Source of the DNA: an uncultured Clostridium sp.
GTDB lineage: Bacteria > Bacillota > Clostridia > Clostridiales > Clostridiaceae
Length of the DNA: 50,455 nt
Assembly: GCF_900769625.1 (NCBI RefSeq)
Contig: NZ_CAAGHK010000028.1
Location: 1-50,455 of the forward strand
Direction of reading: 5' to 3'
The translations under genes were made by a program, and so were the position numbers. How positions within the stretch are numbered: position 1 is the stretch's first letter; each line of letters begins with the position of its first letter. Below, piece by piece: positions 16,618 through 25,523 of the stretch. The notes below the pieces were generated by a model, which searched no databases, was not told the origin of the DNA, and worked only from the letters and a program-made list of their open reading frames with translations.

Positions 16618-17958
16618 TTATTCATTATGAACAACATCTAAATTACCAAATTTACTGTATTGACCTAACCAAGCCAACTTTACTGTACCAACTGGACCAT
16701 TTCTCTGCTTAGCCATAATGCATTCACCAATATTCTTATCTTCTGTTTCCTTATTATAATATTCATCTCTATAAAGAAACATAACAATATCGGCATCTTG
16801 CTCTATTGATCCTGATTCTCTAAGGTCAGATAACATCGGTCTGTGGTCAGCTCTCTGTTCTGGTGCACGCGATAACTGTGATAAAGCTATTACAGGGCAT
16901 TCCATTTCCTTTGCTAAAGCTTTGATAGATCTTGAAATTTCTGATACTTCCTGTTGTCTATTACCGTCAGAACCAGCTCCTCCAGACATAAGCTGTAAGT
17001 AGTCGATAACTATAAGATCAATTCCGTACTCTATTTTTAACCTTCTGCATTTCGATCTCATTTCCATTACAGTAACACCTGCTGTATCATCAATATAAAT
17101 CTTAGCCTTAGAAAGTGGTCCGCTTGCCATAGCAATGTTTTCCCAATCCTGATCATCTAATGTACCTGTTCTAAGCTTTAACATATCAACATTAGCTTCA
17201 GAACAAAGAAGTTTATATGCTAACTGTTCCTTTGACATTTCAAGTGAGAATATTACTACACTCTTATGCTCCCTAAGAGCAACATGCTCAGCTATATTAA
17301 GTGCAAATGTAGTCTTTCCCATAGATGGTCTTGCTGCAATAAGAACCATATCCCCACTTTGAAATCCTGATGTCTTAGCATCTAAGTCTGTAAATCCTGA
17401 TGGAATTCCTGTAACTTCACCTTTATTGTTAAAGAGTTTTTCAATCTGCATGAAGCCTCTTTCCAATACGTCACCTAAAGATTCAAAATCCTTTGATGTT
17501 CTGTTTTCAGCAATATTGAATATCTTCTTTTCCGCTACATCAACTACACTTTCTACATTACTCTGATTGTTATAACTTTCTTCAATTATTGTAGTAGATG
17601 CTTTTATAAGTTTTCTTAATGTAGATTTATCAGAAACTATCTTTATATATGAACTTAAATTTGCTGTAGATGGTACAGAAGAACTAACTTCTGTTATGTA
17701 CGTTACGCCACCTGCTCTTTCAAGCATTTCTGTACTTTTTAAATATTCAAGAAGAGTAACAAGATCTACTGCAATATCATTTCTGAACATCTCTAATATA
17801 GCCTTATATATGACTTTATGTCCATCTCTATAAAAGTCCTCTTCTTCCAAACTTTCAAGAACTTTTGCAATAGCATTCTTATCAATAATCATAGAACCTA
17901 TTACTGACTGTTCTGCTTCAATACTTTGAGGCAGACTTCTCATAACTGGTGCATCCAA
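16618..17958 (-). CDS. dnaB: Replicative DNA helicase DnaB
   Basis: A 446-aa hexameric 5'-3' fork helicase. The N-terminal domain begins RSLPQSIEAEQSVIGSM; the RecA-like C-terminal domain has Walker A AARPSMGKTTFALN, Walker B VIDYLQLM, and LSQLSRAPEQR. An ATG at 17976 is in frame but precedes the GAGGAGG ribosome binding site, so the TTG at 17958 (7 nt after it) is the likely start; an ATG five codons on is also possible. It follows lonC and rplI, with a terminator-like hairpin between lonC and dnaB suggesting partial read-through. Confidence 0.95.
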   Translation of the reverse strand: MDAPVMRSLPQSIEAEQSVIGSMIIDKNAIAKVLESLEEEDFYRDGHKVIYKAILEMFRNDIAVDLVTLLEYLKSTEMLERAGGVTYITEVSSSVPSTANLSSYIKIVSDKSTLRKLIKASTTIIEESYNNQSNVESVVDVAEKKIFNIAENRTSKDFESLGDVLERGFMQIEKLFNNKGEVTGIPSGFTDLDAKTSGFQSGDMVLIAARPSMGKTTFALNIAEHVALREHKSVVIFSLEMSKEQLAYKLLCSEANVDMLKLRTGTLDDQDWENIAMASGPLSKAKIYIDDTAGVTVMEMRSKCRRLKIEYGIDLIVIDYLQLMSGGAGSDGNRQQEVSEISRSIKALAKEMECPVIALSQLSRAPEQRADHRPMLSDLRESGSIEQDADIVMFLYRDEYYNKETEDKNIGECIMAKQRNGPVGTVKLAWLGQYSKFGNLDVVHNE

Positions 17959-18031
17959 GTTTTTTCCTCCTCTCATTTTTAATTAATACCAATACTAAAA
18001 ATTATATTATAAAATCTGTTATTTGCAAACA

Positions 18032-18082
18032 TAAAGAAAATGCACAACATCCAATAAACATTAGTAAATTGCAGGTTGTGCA
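18032..18082 (-). terminator. Hairpin between lonC and dnaB
   Basis: TGCACAAC (18041-18048) pairs with GTTGTGCA (18075-18082); on the minus strand TTTTCTTTAT follows. Probably an attenuator inside the operon. Confidence 0.6.
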
Positions 18083-18090
18083 CATTCTAT

Positions 18091-19986
18091 CTAAATAAAC
18101 GCAATATCCATAAGCTCTTCTATTGTTTCTACTGTCTTAACTTCGATATCTGTATTGTTTAAAGGAATTTCATGTTCATTTTCTTTTGGAATTAAAACAA
18201 GATTTATTCCCATTCTCTTTGCACCATATATCTTTTCAAATATTCCGCCTACAGGTTTAATCTTGCCTTGAAGAGATATTTCTCCTGTAATAGCAATATC
18301 CTGTCTAATAGGCTTCTTTAACAGTGCACTTATTATACATGTTGTAATTGCTGCACCTGCTGAAGGTCCATCAATCTTTCCTCCACCAATAACATTGACA
18401 TGGATATCATAATCTTTAATATCCTTATCAGTTAAACTTCTTATTACAGACGCGGCATTAAATACAGAATCTTTAGCCATAGAACCGGCAGTATCATTAA
18501 ATCTTACTACACCATCGCCCTTTTTCTTTGCTGGAAAAACTGCACTTTCAATTTCAATTGTTGAACCAAGGAATCCGCTTACACCTAATCCATAGACGTG
18601 ACCGATTTCCTTTTTGCTCATATCCTTTAATCTTTCAAAAGGTGTGTATCTTCCAATAGATATAATCTCATCTAAATGAGCCAGCTTAATTTCTAAATCT
18701 TCTTCAGAATATTGTGATGAATATAATGCATATCCATATGCATCTGTGAGCATATTGATAGCTTTTCTTCCTTCAAAAGTGTAATTGCTTATCTTTTCAG
18801 CAACTCCATCTTCTAATTTTACTTTCAGCTTTTCAGCAGCATCTTTAATGATAGATACTATATCTTTAGATGAAAGAGGTTCAAAATAAACTTCTGTACA
18901 TCTTGATCTTAAAGCTGGATTAATTTCACCAGGGCTTCTTGTTGTTGCTCCTATTAATACAAAATCTGCTGGAGCTCCATTATCAAACAGATACTTTATA
19001 TATTTAGGTATACTTTCATCATCTGGATCGTAATATGACGATGAAAATTCAACTCTCTTATCTTCTAAAACTTTTAACAATTTGTTTTGAAGCATAGAAT
19101 CAAGTTCACCAATTTCATCTATAAATAGTACACCACCATGAGCTTCAGTAACTAAACCTGGCTTAGGCTCTGGTATACCAATTTCAGCAAGGTCTCTTTT
19201 GCTTCCCTGATATATTGGATCGTGAACAGAACCAAGCAATGGATTGGTTATTTCTCTAGGATCCCATCTAAGAGTAGTACCATCAACTTCAACAAACTTT
19301 GACTTTTCATCAAAAGGTGTGAAAGGAATTTCCTTAACCTTATCAAGTGCAAGTCTCGCTGCTGTAGTCTTTCCGACTCCTGGAGGTCCATAAAGAATTA
19401 TATGCTGAGGATATGGTGACGAAAGCTTTGATATTAATGACTTTACAGCTCTATCCTGACCAATCACCTGCTCAAAATTCTGAGGCCTTAAAAAGCTCAT
19501 AATATTTTTACTTGTAACTTTGCTATCTAATTCAATTAAATTATTCAGCTTTCCAAGTGTCTTCTTGTTTTCAGCACCCTTCTGCTTGTTAATAACAGAA
19601 AGTCTCACTTCATCAATATACTTTTCCTGCTTTTCCATGATTGACTGTTCAACCTGAGATTCAATCTTGTTCTGCACATATTTTTTTGCTAATTCATCAG
19701 AAATTAACCCTATAGTTGCTTCAACACTCTTTTCTAATTCATCTTCCTTTGGTACTCCTTTTAGTCCTTTACCTTCTGAAAGTATAGTGTTTAACGCAAA
19801 GATTCTGTCACAAGGATCTGATGATTGTATATATTTATCTAACTTAAATCTTATAGTTCTTGCCCTGAATGCCCCCTTATCAAGTGCATTCTTTGCGATT
19901 CCATACAATGCGTCTATTTTTGATTCAATGGATAAATTACGTGAAATGACCTCTTCTAATATATTAGAGTTTTCATATGAATTCAA
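18091..19986 (-). CDS. LonC-type ATP-dependent protease (spore-former Lon)
   Basis: A 631-aa Lon-family protease of the LonC branch, known only from endospore formers. A helical N-terminal region (about 1-160) replaces the LonA substrate domain. The AAA+ module has Walker A GPPGVGKT at 200-207 and Walker B GGVLFIDEIGEL. The C-terminal protease domain has the Ser-Lys dyad Ser542 (DGPSAGAA) and Lys585 (GGIFEK). Homology to forespore LonB suggests a role in sporulation, but expression is unknown. Cytoplasmic. It lies 12 nt downstream of rplI. Confidence 0.9.
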   Translation of the reverse strand: MNSYENSNILEEVISRNLSIESKIDALYGIAKNALDKGAFRARTIRFKLDKYIQSSDPCDRIFALNTILSEGKGLKGVPKEDELEKSVEATIGLISDELAKKYVQNKIESQVEQSIMEKQEKYIDEVRLSVINKQKGAENKKTLGKLNNLIELDSKVTSKNIMSFLRPQNFEQVIGQDRAVKSLISKLSSPYPQHIILYGPPGVGKTTAARLALDKVKEIPFTPFDEKSKFVEVDGTTLRWDPREITNPLLGSVHDPIYQGSKRDLAEIGIPEPKPGLVTEAHGGVLFIDEIGELDSMLQNKLLKVLEDKRVEFSSSYYDPDDESIPKYIKYLFDNGAPADFVLIGATTRSPGEINPALRSRCTEVYFEPLSSKDIVSIIKDAAEKLKVKLEDGVAEKISNYTFEGRKAINMLTDAYGYALYSSQYSEEDLEIKLAHLDEIISIGRYTPFERLKDMSKKEIGHVYGLGVSGFLGSTIEIESAVFPAKKKGDGVVRFNDTAGSMAKDSVFNAASVIRSLTDKDIKDYDIHVNVIGGGKIDGPSAGAAITTCIISALLKKPIRQDIAITGEISLQGKIKPVGGIFEKIYGAKRMGINLVLIPKENEHEIPLNNTDIEVKTVETIEELMDIAFI

Positions 19987-19998
19987 AATTAATCCTCC

Positions 19999-20445
19999 TT
20001 ATCCTTGTGACACAATAATTACCTTCATCTTTGTGCTTACTTCAGGATATAATTTAACATCTATTTCATATCCTCCTGCAACTTTTATTGTATCCATAAC
20101 TATTTTCTTTTTATCTATGTCTATCTTGTATTGTTCTTTAATTAATCCAGCAACATCTTTACTTGTTATTGCTCCAAATAACTTTCCATTTTCACCTGTC
20201 TTAGCAGTTATCTTTATTTCTTTTCCTTTTAATTCAGCTGCTAATTTCTGAGCTGCTTCTAATTCAGCAAGCTTCTGTTTTCTTTCATTTTCTTTTTTAT
20301 TATTTAAAATGTGTAAGTTTGAAGCAGTAGCTTCTTCTGCTAACTTTCTAGGAAATAAAAAGTTTCTTGCATATCCATCTGAAGCTTCAATAACTTCACC
20401 TTTCTTACCAATCTTCTTTACGTCTTGTAATAAAATAACCTTCAT
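19999..20445 (-). CDS. rplI: 50S ribosomal protein L9
   Basis: A 148-aa L9, with the N-terminal 23S-binding domain MKVILLQDVKKIGKKGEVIEA...GYARNFLFP, then the long connecting helix with KKENERKQKLAELEAAQ, and the C-terminal domain. Normal length. It begins 2 nt after gdpP and is followed closely by lonC and dnaB, a gene order common in clostridia. Confidence 0.97.
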   Translation of the reverse strand: MKVILLQDVKKIGKKGEVIEASDGYARNFLFPRKLAEEATASNLHILNNKKENERKQKLAELEAAQKLAAELKGKEIKITAKTGENGKLFGAITSKDVAGLIKEQYKIDIDKKKIVMDTIKVAGGYEIDVKLYPEVSTKMKVIIVSQG

Positions 20446-20447
20446 AT

Positions 20448-22385
20448 TTATTCACCTATCCTTAAGTTTTTTTCTATTGACTCTTTTAATCTATTAACAA
20501 CTTCATCTACTGTTGCATTACATACTTTGGCTCCTGCAATATTCATATGTCCTCCTCCGCCTAAAGATTCTAAAACAATCTGAATATTTATATCTCCAAG
20601 AGACCTTCCACTTATATATATATCATTTCCTATTCTGCCTAAAACAAAACTTACAGAAATGCCTGATATATTCAATAATTCATCAGCTGCTTTAGCTACA
20701 ATTACAGTATCTACGTTTTCAGGTGTAATTGCAATAGCAACTTTATTATTTACCTGTGCTGATTTTATAGTATCTGCAATCTGCAGATAACTATTTAAAT
20801 CATCAGTGAACATCTTCTTAACTTCTATCGGATCTGCTCCTAATGATTTTAAGAAAGATGCAGCATCAAATGTTCTTACTCCAGTTTTAAATGAAAAACC
20901 TTTTGTATCCATAAAGATACCTGCAAGAAGACCTTCTGCTTCAATCCTTGTTAAGTTTGGCTTATCTACCATGTACTGAATTATTTCAGTGACCATTTCC
21001 GATGTTGATGAAGCATATACCTCTATATAATTTAAAATATCATTTTCAATCATATCAGGGCTTCTTCTATGATGATCAATAATTACCTTACGCTCTGCCT
21101 TATAAACTAATGGCAGATCACATATGTAGCTCTTATTATGAACATCTACAATAATAACCAATGTCTTTCTATTTATCTTTTCCATAGCATCTTCAACGCT
21201 TGTAAACAAACCATCATATTTAGGATTATCTTTTAACTTATTAAGATAATAATCAATTGCATTGTTATCTTTATTTAAGACAATGTTACATGTTTTCCCC
21301 AGCTGCTTAACTACGCTTGCTAAGCCCATAGCTGCACCTAAACAGTCCATATCCGGGTTTTTATGTCCTAAAATATATACATTACTGCTTTCACAAATAA
21401 GTTCACTTAACGCTCTTGCTATAACTCTTGCTTTAACCTTGGTTCTCTTTTCAACTTCCTTGGTGTTGCCCCCAAAGAATTTTATATCATTACCATTTTT
21501 AACTACTGCCTGATCTCCACCTCTGCCAAGAGCTAATTCCTTGGCAAATTTAGCACTATTGTAATTTTCCTGTGGTGATATACCTCCACAGCCTATTCCA
21601 ATACTTAAAGTAACTTCTATAGAATTTCCTAAATCTATTTTAGAAATATCCTCTATTATCTCAAACTTTTTATTAATTTCATCTTCTATATATTTATCCT
21701 GTACTGATAAAACATATTTATTGGTATCATACTTTTCAATCATAGCTTTTAGATTATTTGCATAAGAATTGATTGCTCTTTCAACTTCTGCGACTAAAAG
21801 TGGTCTGTTATTTTCATCAATATTTCCTAATACCTCTGAAAGATTATCTACTTCAATTAACATGATACCTTCTTGAGTTTTCTCATAATCTATAAGCTTT
21901 GTTATATCATTAAAAGATAATAAATACACATATTCATTCTCTTCTTTTTCAATTACAGATGTATAAACATCATATAATTTATTATTTATGTTTAATCTTT
22001 GATGATTATTTTCATTTTTTAATGTTTCTTCTAATGTCAACCCCCTTGCAATACTTAAAATATTATTTCCAAGAGCATTTTCATTGGGCTGCAATGTATT
22101 AAATAGCTTATTACACCACATAATTTCTCCATTTTCCTTTATTAAAACTAAAGGATATATAAATTGAAGTATGTTGTCTTCAATACCTTTATCTAAAGTT
22201 TTTGAAAAATAATAAACATCATCTTCTTTAGACCAGAATGAATTCAATGTAAAGAAATTATCTATGCAATGAAATATCAATATTATTATTCCTGCTAATG
22301 TATAATCAAATGAAATTAATATTATTGATATTATAATTAATAATCCAGGCTTAAGCAAACGTTTAAGCATAGTTACTTTATCCAT
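20448..22385 (-). CDS. gdpP: Cyclic di-AMP phosphodiesterase, GdpP/YybT type
   Basis: A 645-aa membrane protein that hydrolyses c-di-AMP. Two membrane segments at about 13-25 and 29-45 are followed by a PAS-like domain (about 70-165) and a degenerate GGDEF domain (about 170-305). The DHH catalytic domain has H341-x3-D345-x-D347 (GHKNPDMD), D414 (IIVDVH) and D437-H-H439. DHHA1 carries GGGGHMNIAGA near the C-terminus. All catalytic metal ligands appear present. AGGAGG precedes the ATG. It is the second gene of a MazG-like, gdpP, rplI, lonC, dnaB cluster. Confidence 0.93.
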   Translation of the reverse strand: MDKVTMLKRLLKPGLLIIISIILISFDYTLAGIIILIFHCIDNFFTLNSFWSKEDDVYYFSKTLDKGIEDNILQFIYPLVLIKENGEIMWCNKLFNTLQPNENALGNNILSIARGLTLEETLKNENNHQRLNINNKLYDVYTSVIEKEENEYVYLLSFNDITKLIDYEKTQEGIMLIEVDNLSEVLGNIDENNRPLLVAEVERAINSYANNLKAMIEKYDTNKYVLSVQDKYIEDEINKKFEIIEDISKIDLGNSIEVTLSIGIGCGGISPQENYNSAKFAKELALGRGGDQAVVKNGNDIKFFGGNTKEVEKRTKVKARVIARALSELICESSNVYILGHKNPDMDCLGAAMGLASVVKQLGKTCNIVLNKDNNAIDYYLNKLKDNPKYDGLFTSVEDAMEKINRKTLVIIVDVHNKSYICDLPLVYKAERKVIIDHHRRSPDMIENDILNYIEVYASSTSEMVTEIIQYMVDKPNLTRIEAEGLLAGIFMDTKGFSFKTGVRTFDAASFLKSLGADPIEVKKMFTDDLNSYLQIADTIKSAQVNNKVAIAITPENVDTVIVAKAADELLNISGISVSFVLGRIGNDIYISGRSLGDINIQIVLESLGGGGHMNIAGAKVCNATVDEVVNRLKESIEKNLRIGE

Positions 22386-22405
22386 AAAAGCCTCCTAAGA
22401 CATAT

Positions 22406-22729
22406 CTAGTCTGTTCTATTATTACTAATATAATGTTTTAGTCTACTTAAACTCTTACCTTCCTTTTCAACTTGGTCTTCTGCCCTAATTCCCAAATCAA
22501 GCTTTGATTTCATATTTTGATCTATGTCTTCAAATGGATATCCAAGTTTTTCACCTAATACATATAAAATTATCAAAGCACCTGATATGCACTCTAAAAT
22601 AGCATCTTTAGCTACATTGTTTCCTTTGGTGAGCAGTCTGAAAAACTCCCCTATAATACAAAGAAGCTGTGCCTTCAAATCTTCTATAATTTTAATGTTT
22701 TTCATTATATTAAAATTATCCTTTTTCAT
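22406..22729 (-). CDS. MazG-like protein
   Basis: A 107-aa all-helical protein resembling the clostridial MazG-like family, found next to gdpP/rplI. Helices run IKIIEDLKAQLLCIIGEFFRLLTKG and DAILECISGALIILYVLGEKLGYPFEDID, with acidic residues where MazG binds Mg, though the set is reduced from the classical EExxE...ExxD. Nucleotide pyrophosphohydrolase activity is unproven. An in-frame ATG at 22735 lies only 2 nt after the GAGGGG site, so the ATG at 22729 is preferred. First gene of the operon. Confidence 0.75.
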   Translation of the reverse strand: MKKDNFNIMKNIKIIEDLKAQLLCIIGEFFRLLTKGNNVAKDAILECISGALIILYVLGEKLGYPFEDIDQNMKSKLDLGIRAEDQVEKEGKSLSRLKHYISNNRTD

Positions 22730-22857
22730 AGACATATCCCCTCTCCCTCTTAACCCTCGTATTCTTATTGTAATTTTTTTTCATACTTATTGCAAGAATT
22801 TATAATTTCCCTCTATATTTTACCACATTTTGTAAGTGTAATACTTATTTTTATAAA

Positions 22858-22886
22858 ATAAAAAACTCCTGATTACTCAGGAGTTC
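22858..22886 (-). terminator. rpsF-ssb-rpsR terminator
   Basis: AACTCCTGA (22864-22872) pairs with TCAGGAGTT (22877-22885), followed by T6 on the minus strand, 12 nt after the rpsR stop. Confidence 0.85.
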
Positions 22887-22897
22887 CAAATTTATTA

Positions 22898-23155
22898 CTA
22901 TTCAGTTGTGAATGGTAATAAAGCTATGTTTCTAGCTCTCTTTATAGAAGTTGTTAATTCTCTTTGGTGCTTAGCACAAGTTCCAGAGATTCTTCTTGGA
23001 AGTATCTTACCTCTTTCAGTAACATACTTTCTTAATTTATTTATATCTTTGTAATCGATGAATTCAGCTTTATCTACACAGAAAGCACAAACTTTCTTTC
23101 TAGATCTTCTCATTCTACCGCCTGGTCTTCTATTGTTGTTTTCTTCTCTGCTCAT
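22898..23155 (-). CDS. rpsR: 30S ribosomal protein S18
   Basis: An 85-aa S18, with the basic N-terminus and conserved YKDINKLRKYVTERGKILPRRISGTCAKHQREL. Three N-terminal cysteines/His (CAFCVD, CAKH) give the zinc-binding C+ form. Last gene of rpsF-ssb-rpsR, which encodes the S6:S18 pair; the S6:S18 complex is expected to repress this operon via the leader. Confidence 0.97.
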   Translation of the reverse strand: MSREENNNRRPGGRMRRSRKKVCAFCVDKAEFIDYKDINKLRKYVTERGKILPRRISGTCAKHQRELTTSIKRARNIALLPFTTE

Positions 23156-23183
23156 TTCTTTCCCTCCTTACCTAAAAAATTTC

Positions 23184-23639
23184 TTAGAATGGCATATCTC
23201 CGTCATCGACAGGAGTTATATCCTCTTCAAAGCTTCCGCCACCAAATACATCATTTGCTGGGGCTGAATATTCATTGCCTGAACTAAAACTATTACTATT
23301 TGATGAATTGCTTCCCTTACTTCCAAGGAATTGAACTCCACCAAATTGATCTGCTACTACTTCAGTAACATATCTCTTAGTTCCATCTTTAGCATCATAA
23401 CTTCTGGTTTGAATTCTACCGCTGATAGCCAATTGGCCACCCTTACTCATGTAATTTGCAGTACTTTCAGCCTGTTTACCCCATATTACTACAGGAATAA
23501 AATCAGCTTCATTCTGACCAGTTTTTGGGTTATACCTATCAACTGCTAATGTTAAAGTCGTTACAGCAGCACCAGTACCTGGTGTAAATCTTAGTTCTGG
23601 ATCTTTAGTTAATCTTCCGATTAGAACTACTTTGTTCAT
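23184..23639 (-). CDS. ssb: Single-stranded DNA-binding protein
   Basis: A 151-aa SSB with the N-terminal OB fold (MNKVVLIGRLTKDPELRFTPGTG...VVIWGKQAE), a Ser/Asn/Gly-rich linker (about 108-130), and the acidic C-terminal tail ending DDGDMPF that binds partner proteins. Functions in replication and repair. Sits between rpsF and rpsR as usual in Firmicutes. Confidence 0.97.
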   Translation of the reverse strand: MNKVVLIGRLTKDPELRFTPGTGAAVTTLTLAVDRYNPKTGQNEADFIPVVIWGKQAESTANYMSKGGQLAISGRIQTRSYDAKDGTKRYVTEVVADQFGGVQFLGSKGSNSSNSNSFSSGNEYSAPANDVFGGGSFEEDITPVDDGDMPF

Positions 23640-23652
23640 TTACAACACCGCC

Positions 23653-23940
23653 TTACGCTTGTTCATTAACGATGATATGTCTGATAACACCATCAGTGAT
23701 TCTGAATATTCTATCTAATTCTCTAGGTAATTCTGTACCAGCAGTAAAGTTAACTAATGTATAGTAACCTTCGTTTACTTTTGCGATTTCGTAAGCAAGC
23801 TTTCTCTTACCCCAAAAATCAACATTTTCTACTGTACCTCCACCATTTTCGATAACACCCTTGAACTTTTCGATGTTAGCTTTAACAGTTTCTTCATCTA
23901 ATGATGGGTTTAATATGAATATAGTTTCGTATTTTCTCAT
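23653..23940 (-). CDS. rpsF: 30S ribosomal protein S6
   Basis: A 95-aa S6 beginning MRKYETIFILNPSLDEE, with FWGKRKLAYEIAKVNEGYY in the middle; length is standard. An in-frame GTG nine bases upstream is part of the GGAGGTG ribosome binding site, so the ATG at 23940 is the start. First gene of the operon with ssb and rpsR; the RNA leader upstream looks like an S6:S18 regulatory motif. Confidence 0.97.
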   Translation of the reverse strand: MRKYETIFILNPSLDEETVKANIEKFKGVIENGGGTVENVDFWGKRKLAYEIAKVNEGYYTLVNFTAGTELPRELDRIFRITDGVIRHIIVNEQA

Positions 23941-23954
23941 CAATTTCACCTCCT

Positions 23955-23993
23955 CCCCTCGGACTAACGGCCATGCTTTGCACGGCAGGGATT
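23955..23993 (-). promoter_or_regulatory. Probable S6:S18 ribosomal leader (autoregulatory RNA)
   Basis: On the minus strand, just before the rpsF ribosome binding site, CCCU pairs with AGGG around a 7-bp hairpin GCCGUGC-AAA-GCAUGGC, with an unpaired UCCG on the 3' side next to the outer stem. The known rpsF leader in bacteria is a stem with a CCG bulge that mimics the 16S binding site of S6:S18. The layout here fits, by inspection only. Confidence 0.6.
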
Positions 23994-24041
23994 ACAATTC
24001 ATGATTATAGCATTTAATTCAAAAAATTTCAAGTAATTATT

Positions 24042-24236
24042 TTATTTTTTTGCTTCAGCCACTATTTTTTTCGCACCTTTTACAAACTTGCTTCTTGGAA
24101 TCATAACGATTCTTCCGCATCCAGTACATTTAATTTTTATATCAGCACCCACTCTAATTATTTCAAAGTCATATGTGCCGCATGGATGCTGTTTTTTCAT
24201 TTGAACTATATCTCCAAGATTAAAACTCTCTATCAT
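24042..24236 (-). CDS. DUF951 family protein
   Basis: A 64-aa single-domain DUF951 protein starting MIESFNLGDIVQMKKQHPCG, with the conserved CTGCGRIVMIPRSKF. The CxxC with an upstream Cys may bind zinc, and the SH3-like beta strands suggest nucleic-acid binding, but the function is unknown. It is usually next to an mscS gene in clostridia; here the two are separated by an IS607-family insertion. Its ribosome binding site is weak. The insertion lies about 20 nt upstream of the ATG, so expression may be changed. Confidence 0.9.
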   Translation of the reverse strand: MIESFNLGDIVQMKKQHPCGTYDFEIIRVGADIKIKCTGCGRIVMIPRSKFVKGAKKIVAEAKK

Positions 24237-24257
24237 TAATTTTCCGTTGCCAAAACC

Positions 24258-24480
24258 TTATAAAACTTTATAAAGTATGTTTAATTCCTTATTCAACGTG
24301 TCCTATTTTGTCTTGATATTCATAGACTACTTTAGTTTGATTTGACACTCCAAAGGCGTAAATTCGGGTACAACGCACCCTACACATTAGCAATATCTTT
24401 AAAGTGATTAAATTGCTAATTTATATCTACTAAGATTAATACTTGCATTATAATCTCTATTTATACTTAACCCACTTGAA
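24258..24480 (-). ncRNA. Putative omega RNA (reRNA) of TnpB
   Basis: TnpB proteins use an RNA made from the 3' end of tnpB plus the element's right end, with the guide read from the flanking DNA. The 170 nt after the tnpB stop are more GC-rich than the neighbourhood and can form stems (GGGT with ACCC, and GCGT with ACGC around 24360-24385). Any guide would read into the DUF951 leader (24257 downward). Structure is inferred, ends are approximate. Confidence 0.4.
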
Positions 24481-25523
24481 CATTTATATGTTCTATCTTT
24501 AAGCTTTAAATCCTTTTTAATAGAGCCACAACAACTACATAATTTTGATGATGGATAATATATATCTGCTTCAATAAATTCAATTCCATAGAACTCACAT
24601 TTATATTTCACTTTCATCTTAAAATCATATAAACCTTGTTCTGCAACTGCTTTTGACAAATGCTTATTTTTCATCATGTTTTTTATATTCAAATCTTCCA
24701 TAACTATTCTTGATGGCTTGGTTTTCACTATCTTTGTAGTTACTTGATGAATATAATTTAATCTTATATTAGATAATCTACGGTGAATAAGTTTTATTTG
24801 CTTTTCAAGTTTTGCAATGTTCTTGGTTTTGGCATACTCCTTTCCTTTTTTATTCATTTCATATTTTCTTGAACATTGCCTTTGCTTCCTTTTTAAAGAC
24901 TTTTTTAACCTTTTAATTTCTTTAGATTTATTAATATTTTTAAAAGTCATTCCATTACTGCATACAGCTAAATCTTTAACTCCAACATCTATACCTAAAC
25001 TTTCATCAGTTAATTGAATAGTAGGCTGTTCTTGTTCAATACCTACGGATAAGTACCAGTATTTATTATCATAACTGATTCTTGGATTCGTGTATTTAAC
25101 ATCTGTAGGCACTTGTTCTTTAGTTTTAACCCAACCTATTTTTTCAATTAATACTGATTTATGTTTAGCTTTTAACTTAGAAGTATCATTATAAAAAGAT
25201 GGTTTTGATTTCTTTCTACTTTTAAATTTAGGTTTATCAGCTAAACCTTTAAAGAAATTCTTATAAGCATTACAACAATCTTTTACTGCCTGTTTCACAA
25301 CATTATTAGATACTTCATTAAGCCAAGATAATTCATCTTTTTTAAGTTGAGTAATCTCTTTTCTTAAATCATTATCTCTAATAAATTTACCACCATTTTT
25401 ATAATTTTCTTCTTGCTTATTTAAAGTCCAGTTATAGATAAATCTTGCAGTAGCAACAGATTGCCATAGTTTCTGTTCTTGTTCTTTTGTCGGATATAAT
25501 CTAACCTTTTTTGCAAGTATCAT
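24408..25523 (-). CDS. tnpB: TnpB RNA-guided nuclease-like protein, zinc finger damaged
   Basis: A 371-aa IS605/IS607-type TnpB (OrfB). RuvC motifs are SLGIDVGVKD (D179), IVMEDLN (E276) and SINRDYNAS (D357), all intact. The zinc finger between the last two normally has two CxxC pairs. The first is present, C329-S-C-C332. The second reads KCSSGLSINRD where the family has CxxCG: the fourth cysteine is missing, apparently by loss of one codon. Zinc binding and hence activity may be impaired. It overlaps tnpA by 23 nt, implying translational coupling. The IS607 partner supplies mobility. Confidence 0.9.
   Translation of the reverse strand: MILAKKVRLYPTKEQEQKLWQSVATARFIYNWTLNKQEENYKNGGKFIRDNDLRKEITQLKKDELSWLNEVSNNVVKQAVKDCCNAYKNFFKGLADKPKFKSRKKSKPSFYNDTSKLKAKHKSVLIEKIGWVKTKEQVPTDVKYTNPRISYDNKYWYLSVGIEQEQPTIQLTDESLGIDVGVKDLAVCSNGMTFKNINKSKEIKRLKKSLKRKQRQCSRKYEMNKKGKEYAKTKNIAKLEKQIKLIHRRLSNIRLNYIHQVTTKIVKTKPSRIVMEDLNIKNMMKNKHLSKAVAEQGLYDFKMKVKYKCEFYGIEFIEADIYYPSSKLCSCCGSIKKDLKLKDRTYKCSSGLSINRDYNASINLSRYKLAI

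Noticed and set aside
19667..20251. 194-aa open frame spanning the lonC-rplI junction in antisense
   Set aside because: Covers two conserved genes in antisense and shows no recognisable protein features.
22406..22735. MazG-like gene as part of a toxin-antitoxin or defence system
   Set aside because: It sits in a conserved housekeeping operon (gdpP-rplI-lonC-dnaB) with no toxin partner.
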